From: UBA9619 sp964630665
Lineage (GTDB): Bacteria > Pseudomonadota > Gammaproteobacteria > Arenicellales > UBA868
NCBI GenBank assembly: GCA_964630665.1
Contig: CAZVVN010000079.1
Location: 1-13,697, forward strand
Direction of reading: 5' to 3'
DNA length: 13,697 nucleotides
The notes under the pieces were generated by a model. It was not told where the DNA came from and ran no database searches. It worked only from the letters and a program-made list of their open reading frames with translations. A program made the translations under genes and the position numbers. Each line of letters opens with the position of its first letter. The stretch's first letter is position 1. Of the stretch, positions 7,831 to 13,697 are shown in pieces.

Positions 7831-8793
7831 ATGAGTTCTCCTCTTTTGCTTGATCAGAAGACACTTGCCACCCTCGCAGTGTCCTGCAGGTCGATCGCAG
7901 ACCTGATTGAAGTCCTGTTGCGGACCCGCGATGAGGGGGATGCTGCTAGCCTGCCAAAGTTGAGCTTTTCCAGTCACTCGGGAAATCTTTTCCAGGCCAT
8001 GATGGCTGTCTCGGAGAGCCCGGCCTACGCGACCATCAAGGCGGTCGGGCTGTCACCCGATAACGCAAAGTGTGGGTTACCCCACATCGGCTCCACTGTG
8101 ACGTTGTTCGATACAGCGAGCGCTCTGCCCGTCGCCCTGATGGACGGTGGATGGCTTACCGGCGTACGAACTGCCGCGATCACCCTTCTGGCGGCCAGTC
8201 GCCTTGCGCCGCCCAATAGTAGGCGGATGGGTTTCATTGGTGCCGGGGTCCAGGCTCGAAGCCACCTTGCGGCCTTTCGAGAGATATTTCCTATCGAGGA
8301 GGTGTGGATCTATAGTCGGACGCCGGAAAGTTCCCAACGTTTCGCAGATCAGATCAACGTGCCTGGTATTCGAACCTGGATTCCGAATCATCCTGAAGAG
8401 GTGCTTGAAAACAGCGATGTTGTCATCTCCTCGGTACCTGATGCTAAGGGTTTCAAGCCATTTCTGGATCCCAACCGGTTGCCGAGGTCTTCTTTTGGTG
8501 GACTCGTCGACTGCGGACGATCGTGGTCTTTGCAGAAGCTCGAGCCAAACGACTGGGTCTGTATCGACGACCGAGAGCAGGACCGGCTCTCCAAGACCCC
8601 ACTGGTTGAACCATCGCGTGTCAATCAGGACATCTCGGAACTTGTCTTGAATGCTTCCGGAGTTCCGGAATCAGCCGGCAGGCGCTTTCTTGTGTTTCGG
8701 GGTATGGCGATTGGAGATCTCGCTGCAGCAATCATAGCCTATAAAGCTGCACTTGAGGCCGGTGTCGATCATCCGGTTTTCGGACCCGGCTAG
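7831..8793 (+). CDS. Ornithine cyclodeaminase / mu-crystallin family protein
   Basis: A 320-residue NAD(P)-binding enzyme of the OCD/mu-crystallin family, which includes ornithine cyclodeaminase, ketimine reductases, alanine/opine-type dehydrogenases and EutC of ectoine catabolism. Seen features are the substrate-binding lysine K70 in the ATIK segment, GLP (82-84), LFDTASALPVALMDGGWLTG (92-111) leading to R113 in RTAA, the Rossmann motif GFIGAGVQA (134-142), SSVPDA (200-205), D227 in VDCG where the catalytic Asp of ornithine cyclodeaminase falls, and the family ending GMAIGDLAAAIIAY (291-304). Key residues are retained, so the protein is probably active, but the substrate cannot be assigned. 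The ATG at 7831 is the first possible start after an in-frame TAG six bases upstream, and it has no clear Shine-Dalgarno. It is followed after about 157 bp by a permease, then an M24 hydrolase and a CoA ligase. Confidence 0.93.
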   Translation: MSSPLLLDQKTLATLAVSCRSIADLIEVLLRTRDEGDAASLPKLSFSSHSGNLFQAMMAVSESPAYATIKAVGLSPDNAKCGLPHIGSTVTLFDTASALPVALMDGGWLTGVRTAAITLLAASRLAPPNSRRMGFIGAGVQARSHLAAFREIFPIEEVWIYSRTPESSQRFADQINVPGIRTWIPNHPEEVLENSDVVISSVPDAKGFKPFLDPNRLPRSSFGGLVDCGRSWSLQKLEPNDWVCIDDREQDRLSKTPLVEPSRVNQDISELVLNASGVPESAGRRFLVFRGMAIGDLAAAIIAYKAALEAGVDHPVFGPG

Positions 8794-8950
8794 TGGCTCG
8801 GGGCGCGTTCAAAGAAATCACTGCATATCGTGCCCACAGCCTTATGTCACCCTCTCCAGCACAACCAGAAGCAATTGGGGTCGTACCCAGAATGATCCCA
8901 ATCAGCCAAAGTCAAGAATCGCCGGGGCGGGTACCGTCCTGCTCCGGACA

Positions 8951-9796
8951 TTGACCGGGAACCTGAAGGGCGCTGCCTGGCTTATGACAGCTGTTGTCGG
9001 CATGGCCGTTCAGAGTGCACTGGTTAAATGGCTGGGGCAAAATATCGAGAGCATACAGATCATGTTCCTGCGCGGTGCAATTGGGTTATTGATGGTGCTC
9101 CCGCTTCTACTGCGCCCGAGCGTTCGGATTTATACCGGGAACATCAAGCTTCATATTCTCAGAGCGATCGCCGGTGTATTGTCTATGTTTTGCTGGTTCT
9201 ATGCTCTAACCAGGCTTTCGTTAGCTGAGGCAACTTCTTATTCGTTCACTATGCCATTATTTCTAACGGTACTTGCCTGGAGTCTGTTGAAAGAAAAACC
9301 GGAATGGCGGGTCTGGTGCGCGACGGTCATTGGATTTTGCGGTGTCTTGATTATGATGCGTCCAACTCAAGTGACGATGGAGTTGGCGACGCTTTCTGGA
9401 TTGGCTGCGGCATTATTTCATGCACTGGCGGCAATTTTGATCAAGACTCTTTCTAATAAAGAATCGGCTGTACACCTGCTTCTTTACTTTCCGATTGTCG
9501 CGATCGTAATTCTTGCAGTGCCGGCTCTGGTGAGATGGGAGGATCCTTCTCTTATTGAGTGGTTCGGACTCATCGGTGTCGCTGGGTTAGGTGTACAAAC
9601 CCAATGGAGCTTTATACGTGCTTGTAGACTTGCAGATATGTCTGTGATTGCGCCGTTTGATTACTCCCGGCTTCTGTTTGCGGCAATTCTGGGTTATGTG
9701 TTTTTTGTTGAGATCCCCGACTACTGGACAATAGCTGGAGCAGTAGTGATCGTACTCACCACGCTGTATGTCGCTAGAAGGGGAGCTACGTCGTGA
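8951..9796 (+). CDS. DMT-superfamily permease with two EamA domains
   Basis: A 281-residue inner-membrane protein with about ten hydrophobic segments (roughly residues 8-24, 36-55, 68-85, 93-113, 119-136, 145-165, 173-194, 203-220, 226-253 and 258-275), the layout of a duplicated EamA permease. Typical segments are ALVKWLGQ (23-30), IMFLRGAIGLL (37-47), ALTRLSLAEATSYSFTMPLF (85-104), and, in the second half, APFDYSRLLFAAILGYVFF. Such proteins move amino acids, nucleotides or metabolites; the substrate is unknown. The frame is open back to 8753, but that would overlap the previous gene and adds about 66 residues without family resemblance. I prefer TTG at 8951, just before the NLKGAAW lead-in to helix 1; ATG at 8984 is the alternative. 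The gene is clearly AT-richer than its neighbours. It ends 16 bp before the M24 gene. Confidence 0.85.
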   Translation: MTGNLKGAAWLMTAVVGMAVQSALVKWLGQNIESIQIMFLRGAIGLLMVLPLLLRPSVRIYTGNIKLHILRAIAGVLSMFCWFYALTRLSLAEATSYSFTMPLFLTVLAWSLLKEKPEWRVWCATVIGFCGVLIMMRPTQVTMELATLSGLAAALFHALAAILIKTLSNKESAVHLLLYFPIVAIVILAVPALVRWEDPSLIEWFGLIGVAGLGVQTQWSFIRACRLADMSVIAPFDYSRLLFAAILGYVFFVEIPDYWTIAGAVVIVLTTLYVARRGATS

Positions 9797-9801
9797 ATAT
9801 C

Positions 9802-9806
9802 AGGAG
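9802..9806 (+). promoter_or_regulatory. Shine-Dalgarno that decides the M24 gene start
   Basis: AGGAG with a 6-base spacer precedes ATG at 9813. It supports this start over an in-frame upstream candidate at 9768 that would overlap the permease gene. Confidence 0.75.
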
Positions 9807-9812
9807 AACACA

Positions 9813-10979
9813 ATGGGACGCCCTTTACCCGGTCAAGAACTGACATTTTCGGAGTCTGAATATCAGATTCGACTGAATGTTGTTCAGCGGGATCTATCAC
9901 GTCGGCAGCTTGCCGGCGGGATTCTTTTTGACCCGGAAAACATCTATTGGTTGACTGGATTTCAGACCATAGGCTACTTCACGTTCCAGTGTCTTCTGGT
10001 GTTGGCCGACGACAAGCCGATTCTGGTCTCGAGACAGGTAAACGGCTTTCTCGCCGCTGTCACGCCAACCCTGTCACGATTTGAAGGGATCGAAGACCAT
10101 CGGTCGCCGATAGATGTTCTTCTTGGCCTGGTCAACGGTCTGTTCCCGGATGGCGAAGCTATCGGGATTGAAACAGGTGCCTGGTATATGACGGTGCGTG
10201 ACTATCTTGAACTGAAGGGCGGTTGCGTGTCGGAACTCGTGCAATGGAACGATCACATCGAGCCGTTCAGGATCATCAAGTCAGAGGGACAGGTGAGTCG
10301 GATGAGAAAGGCGGCTCGCGCAGCAGAGGCCGGGCTGGACGCAGCGCTGGCTGCGGTCCGGGTCGGTGCTTCCGAGAACGATCTCGCAGCTGCAATGCAC
10401 AGCGCTGCCATCGGAGCGGGCAGCGAGTATCTGGGGCACCCCCCACTGGTAGTCAGTGGTGAGCGAACGGCCCTGTGTTTTGCAACGTGGAAGCGAAGGG
10501 TTCTGAAAAAAGGTGACGTGGTGCTCTTGGAATCGGCAGGTTGTATTGACCGCTACCACGCGATCGTGGCCCGGTCCGCCGTGGTCGGTAAGGCGAACTC
10601 GAAACAGCGGGATATGTCGGCGGTCATTCTGGAGGTTCTTGAGCAGGCGATCAGCAGCATCCGCCCCGGAGTGACGTCGGCTGAGGTCGACAGCAAGTGC
10701 CGGGAAATCGCTGAGAAAAACGAAGTGTCTGGTCGATTTGCCCATAGAACGGGCTACGCCATAGGAATCGGCTTTCCACCCAACTGGTCCGAAGGCAGAT
10801 TTCTTGCTTTGAGACCTGAGGATCCCACCGTGCTGAAGGCCGGGATGACGTTTCACTGTGTGCCGACACTATTCGATGACGAGTATGGAATGTGTTTCAG
10901 CGAGAGCGTCCTGGTGACAGACCATGGGTGCGAGGTATTGACACAGTATCCGAGGAAACTGTTCGAGATCAGTGGTTGA
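9813..10979 (+). CDS. M24-family hydrolase, creatinase / ectoine-hydrolase (EutD/DoeA)-like
   Basis: A 388-residue pita-bread-fold protein with the N-terminal creatinase domain (about 15-150: LAGGILFDPENIYWLTGF at 33-50) and a C-terminal M24 domain (about 160-380: KKGDVVLLE at 232-240, HRTGYAIGIGFPPNW at 311-325, KAGMTFHCVP at 342-351, FSESVLVT at 362-369). At the five positions that hold the metal ligands of aminopeptidase P I see E240, I251, Y315, V350 and E364 instead of Asp, Asp, His, Glu, Glu, so it should not be a dimetal peptidase. The GYAIGIGFPPNW stretch resembles the ectoine hydrolase/creatinase side of the family, which cleaves C-N bonds of small molecules. The start at 9813 rests on a strong Shine-Dalgarno. 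It ends 3 bp before the CoA-ligase ATG, so translation is probably coupled. The actual substrate is unknown. Confidence 0.88.
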   Translation: MGRPLPGQELTFSESEYQIRLNVVQRDLSRRQLAGGILFDPENIYWLTGFQTIGYFTFQCLLVLADDKPILVSRQVNGFLAAVTPTLSRFEGIEDHRSPIDVLLGLVNGLFPDGEAIGIETGAWYMTVRDYLELKGGCVSELVQWNDHIEPFRIIKSEGQVSRMRKAARAAEAGLDAALAAVRVGASENDLAAAMHSAAIGAGSEYLGHPPLVVSGERTALCFATWKRRVLKKGDVVLLESAGCIDRYHAIVARSAVVGKANSKQRDMSAVILEVLEQAISSIRPGVTSAEVDSKCREIAEKNEVSGRFAHRTGYAIGIGFPPNWSEGRFLALRPEDPTVLKAGMTFHCVPTLFDDEYGMCFSESVLVTDHGCEVLTQYPRKLFEISG

Positions 10980-10982
10980 CCG

Positions 10983-12548
10983 ATGGCCTTTATCAGTGAC
11001 TCGCAAACAATTCTTGGTCTCCTTGAGCAGAATGCGGAACTTTCTGCCGGGCGCTCCTTCGCCAGTTTCGGGGGTCAAGAAATTCGTACTCGAGAGTTGC
11101 GCGACAAGGCGAGGCAAACAGCATACCTGCTGGCCGAGCAGGGCGTTAGACCGGGAGACCGGGTGGCGGTTATGCTCGATAATCACCTGGACAACCTGGT
11201 GCTCTTCTTTGCACTGGTCTGGGTCGGCGCTATCCACGTACCGGTCAACACAAGGCTTCGGTACGACAGCCTGCGTTATCTCGTGGAACACTCCAGACCG
11301 AAGTTGATCGTTGTCGAAGATCGGTATGTCACACATTTACCTCCTCAAGAAGGGCTTGTCCAGCAAAGGCTGTGTGTGACACATAAGGCGTCCGAAGGAT
11401 TTGACTGGTCGATGGATCAGGACGCGATAAAGGTTCAAGGATCGGATTATCCGGGCCCGGCTGATGTGCAACCTTCTGATGTTATTTCTATCATGTATAC
11501 CTCTGGGACCACTGGTCCCCCAAAGGGTGTCCAGGTGACAGATAAGATGTTACGTGCTTCGGCCTTCGCCAGCGCTAAGGCGTCCGGTGCTGTAACAGGG
11601 GATATCTTTCTTGTTTGGGAGCCCTTGTACCACATCGGGGCTCTGCAGCTGTTGCCACTGGCCCTGGGTGTCGGTGTCCAACTGGCTCTGGTCGACCGGT
11701 TCAGTGTGAGCCGGTTTTGGGACCAGGTGAGAGAAACTGGCGCGACACAGATCCACTTTCTAGGCGGCATCCTACAGATGCTGTTACGGCAGAAGGCGAG
11801 TGTCATGGACACCCGTCACCCATGCCGGATTGCCTGGGGCGGGGGCGCCCCGGCCGGAATTACCACGAAATTCCAGGCAAGATTCAATGTCGAGGTTCGC
11901 GAAAACTATGGAATGACTGAAGCGTCCAGTCTCACGAGCATCAACAAAGATGGCCACAAAGGGTCAGTTGGAAAACCAGCCCCTTATTTCGAGGTAAGGG
12001 TCGCCGACGGTGAGGGTCATCAGGTGGCTACCGGGCACAAAGGTGAAATCATTGTGCGGGAGCTGGAGCAAGGCCTGATTACGCCGGGGTACTTTGAAGA
12101 CGAGAAGGCTTCCAGGGAAGTGATTCGTGACGGCTGGTTTTTTACCGGAGACATCGGGTATTTCGATGAATCAGGTTACCTCTATTACGCCGGCCGTCTA
12201 AAGGACAGCATCCGGCGTCGTGGGGAAAATATTTCGGCCTGGGAGATTGAACGGGTGGTCGAACAACTGGAATATGTTGAACAGGCAGCCGCAATAGGTG
12301 TGCCCGATGAAATCGGCGACGAGGAGATCAAACTTTTCGTCAAACTTGCCGCGCACGCTGGCGTCCCATCCCCGGGTGAGTCGGTGTTCCGCTGGTGCCA
12401 GGAACGGCTGCCAGGATTCCAGGTGCCAAAGTATCTATCTATTGTTGATGAATTTCCCATGACAGGTACGGAGCGTATTCGCAAGGAACTGCTGTCACCT
12501 GCGATTGAGGATTCCGAAACCATGGTCAACGATATTACTGGCCCCTGA
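10983..12548 (+). CDS. AMP-forming acyl-CoA ligase, carnitine/crotonobetaine-CoA ligase (CaiC)-like
   Basis: A 521-residue ANL-superfamily enzyme that should activate a carboxylate with ATP and transfer it to CoA. Core motifs in order are the ATP loop YTSGTTGPPKG (172-182), WEPLYHIG (212-219), WGGGAP (285-290), ENYGMTEAS (307-315), WFFTGDIGYFDESGYLYYAG (385-404, with D390 for ribose) and the hinge and A8 loop RLKDSIRRRGENIS (405-418). The A10 site reads PMTGTERIRK (492-501), where the usual Gly-Lys is E497-R498, so the lysine that normally catalyses adenylation is replaced; K501 is near. The pattern of motifs is closest to CaiC-like ligases, but the substrate is not fixed by it. It starts 3 bp after the M24 gene and lacks a clear Shine-Dalgarno of its own, which fits translational coupling. 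It is the last gene of the rightward unit. Confidence 0.92.
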   Translation: MAFISDSQTILGLLEQNAELSAGRSFASFGGQEIRTRELRDKARQTAYLLAEQGVRPGDRVAVMLDNHLDNLVLFFALVWVGAIHVPVNTRLRYDSLRYLVEHSRPKLIVVEDRYVTHLPPQEGLVQQRLCVTHKASEGFDWSMDQDAIKVQGSDYPGPADVQPSDVISIMYTSGTTGPPKGVQVTDKMLRASAFASAKASGAVTGDIFLVWEPLYHIGALQLLPLALGVGVQLALVDRFSVSRFWDQVRETGATQIHFLGGILQMLLRQKASVMDTRHPCRIAWGGGAPAGITTKFQARFNVEVRENYGMTEASSLTSINKDGHKGSVGKPAPYFEVRVADGEGHQVATGHKGEIIVRELEQGLITPGYFEDEKASREVIRDGWFFTGDIGYFDESGYLYYAGRLKDSIRRRGENISAWEIERVVEQLEYVEQAAAIGVPDEIGDEEIKLFVKLAAHAGVPSPGESVFRWCQERLPGFQVPKYLSIVDEFPMTGTERIRKELLSPAIEDSETMVNDITGP

Positions 12549-12626
12549 AGCCGGGGCACCTGTAGGGGACCTTTCTGGTCAGATGCAGGATTTTCTAACG
12601 TGCGGCGGATGTCTGGGCAGGGGTGG

Positions 12627-13697
12627 TCATGTACCGGCACTGGCCACTCGGGGTGTTTGTAAGAGCACTGTGCTACCCACTTGATCCAGTGAGCCGAAGT
12701 GTTCTTCAACTGCTGGGAGTACTCGTTCTCCAAATAGTTCTATGGATTTCATCACTGCAGTTTGCGGCAGAGAACCAAACTGTACAAACAGGCTGATGTG
12801 GCTGGGTTCGATCGCTTCGATTTCGGCGATCAACTGGTCGGTGCACTTCGCGGGATCGCCAATCAGTGCATTGTTCTCTATCTCTTCAAGGGAAGGCTCT
12901 CCCTCGGCTGGCATTTCCCTGAGTATGGCACCGTCCAGTTGCTGGTACTTGTTGCGCATACTGGCCGCGACCCGAGCGGTGTACCGAACATTGTCCGCAG
13001 CGTGCCGGGCATCTTCGACTGACTGGGTGACGTGAAGGTTTCTCTGAATGGCAAAAGGAAGCTCCTCTCTCGGTCTGCCAATTTTCTCGTAGACGTCAGC
13101 CCAGCGGGATTTGACGCTAACGAGTGTCGATGCTGGTCTGGGCCCGGCAGTTGCAAAAGGGACGTAGCCGCTTTGCGCGATCCGTTCCATCAGCGCCGGC
13201 GAATCGGAAAGTCCGGTAATCCAGGTTTCCGGCAGATTGTTCTGTACTGGTGAAATTGAAAGGGGCGAGGCCGGAATATGGAAAAACTCACCTTGGTACT
13301 CATATTGCCCTTCACGATAAGCCATCTCATAGATATCCAGTATCTCTGAAAACATCGGTTTCGACTGGTTCAGGTCAACACCGAAACGTTCGAATTCGTA
13401 TTCCTGGTAACCACTGCCCAGACCGATAACCAGACGGCCGTCGCTGAGATTGTCGACCATCGCGATCTCTTCGATCATCCTCACCGGGTTGTACAGCGGT
13501 GTCACGAGGCAGGCCGTGCCGAGACGGATCTTCCGGGTCAAGGGCGCGCAGTAAGCGGCCATCACAAGGGGAGACGGGCAGAGGCAGTAGTTTGAGAAAT
13601 GGTGCTCGGCAAACCAGGCAATGTCGAAGTCAAGCTGCTCGACGGCATGGGTCTGCTCCACGATGTCCGCAAAAACAGCCTTGTCTGGCTTGGCCGG
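12627..13697 (-). CDS. LLM-class flavin-dependent oxidoreductase (5' partial)
   Basis: A luciferase-like monooxygenase of which 356 residues are seen; the frame stays open to the right edge, so the first residues and the start codon are missing. A GTG at 13661 is internal rather than a start, because family-like sequence (FADIVEQTHAVEQLDFD) runs through it. Visible family segments are DFDIAWFAEHHFSNY, KIRLGTACLV, NPVRMIEEIAMVDNLSDGRL followed by IGLGSGYQEYEFERFG, and LIGDPAKCTDQL near the C-terminus. Members oxidise small molecules with reduced FMN and oxygen; the substrate is unknown. It differs clearly from the other luciferase-like protein at 4627-5673, so the two are not a recent duplication. 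It is convergent with the CoA ligase, with 78 bp between the two stop codons, and so belongs to another transcription unit that enters from the right. Confidence 0.93.
   Translation of the reverse strand, partial: PAKPDKAVFADIVEQTHAVEQLDFDIAWFAEHHFSNYCLCPSPLVMAAYCAPLTRKIRLGTACLVTPLYNPVRMIEEIAMVDNLSDGRLVIGLGSGYQEYEFERFGVDLNQSKPMFSEILDIYEMAYREGQYEYQGEFFHIPASPLSISPVQNNLPETWITGLSDSPALMERIAQSGYVPFATAGPRPASTLVSVKSRWADVYEKIGRPREELPFAIQRNLHVTQSVEDARHAADNVRYTARVAASMRNKYQQLDGAILREMPAEGEPSLEEIENNALIGDPAKCTDQLIAEIEAIEPSHISLFVQFGSLPQTAVMKSIELFGERVLPAVEEHFGSLDQVGSTVLLQTPRVASAGT

Noticed and set aside
7515..7977. Short open frames on both strands in the divergent spacer
   Set aside because: They have no recognisable motif or Shine-Dalgarno, and the minus-strand one runs into the OCD gene. 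I could not identify a remnant of any known gene.
8874..8902. Inverted repeat ATTGGG-N17-CCCAAT before the permease gene
   Set aside because: The arms are short and the spacer long; no promoter elements around it support a regulatory role.
8753..8950. Upstream extension of the permease frame to a TTG at 8753
   Set aside because: It would overlap the OCD gene by 41 bp and adds about 66 residues that are hydrophilic and unlike any EamA N-terminus.
12541..12557. GC hairpin GCCCC-N7-GGGGC at the end of the CoA-ligase gene, as a terminator
   Set aside because: The stem is only 5 bp, overlaps the stop codon and is not followed by a T run; too weak to call a terminator.
12185..12733. A 182-codon open frame on the - strand between the second LLM gene and the ligase
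   Set aside because: It overlaps the 3' ends of two solid genes and has a low-complexity Ser-rich translation typical of antisense frames.
1..13697. Mobile elements, CRISPR arrays, tRNA or rRNA genes, phage or defence genes
   Set aside because: I saw no transposase or integrase motifs, no regularly spaced direct repeats and no tRNA-like cloverleaf ends; every large frame belongs to a metabolic, transport or housekeeping family.

Overview
The window looks like a piece of a chromosome from a bacterium, most likely a pseudomonadote (proteobacterium) with an oligotrophic or marine style of gene content: a TRAP transporter, a DMT permease, an ornithine-cyclodeaminase-like enzyme, two luciferase-like flavoenzymes and a carnitine-CoA-ligase-like enzyme. 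This is an inference from gene families only. There is no rRNA, tRNA, CRISPR array or insertion sequence that I can see, and the taxonomic call is weak.

Layout. (1) Positions 3-962, + strand: the C-terminal three quarters of a TRAP transporter large permease (DctM type), cut by the left edge. (2) 1201-3606, - strand: an orphan two-domain family 2 glycosyltransferase, AT-richer than most of its neighbours. (3) 3736-7358, - strand: four genes read leftward in the order peptide deformylase (def), NADH pyrophosphatase (nudC), an F420-type luciferase-like oxidoreductase and a short-chain dehydrogenase-like protein. Gaps of about 55-100 bp and a candidate sigma-70 promoter in front of def suggest one transcription unit. 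(4) 7359-7830: a 472-bp divergent spacer with only small inverted repeats. (5) 7831-12548, + strand: an ornithine cyclodeaminase/mu-crystallin homologue, a DMT-family permease, an M24 (creatinase/ectoine-hydrolase-like) enzyme and an AMP-forming acyl-CoA ligase. The last three lie within 16 and 3 bp of each other and are almost certainly co-transcribed. (6) 12627-13697, - strand: a second luciferase-like monooxygenase, convergent with the ligase and cut by the right edge.

The most interesting part is region 5. An ornithine-cyclodeaminase-family gene beside an M24 creatinase-like hydrolase recalls the eutC/eutD (doeA) pair of ectoine catabolism, but the usual partners eutB and eutE/doeB are absent and a permease and a CoA ligase take their place. 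I read it as a candidate uptake-and-breakdown cassette for an unidentified nitrogenous compound: import by the DMT permease, C-N bond hydrolysis by the M24 protein, NAD(P)-linked imine/amine chemistry by the OCD protein, and CoA activation of the resulting acid. Three proteins in the window also depart from their family consensus at catalytic positions: the SDR lacks the whole Asn-Ser-Tyr-Lys tetrad, the M24 protein lacks most metal ligands, and the ligase lacks the A10 lysine. The glycosyltransferase carries a degenerate first catalytic domain.
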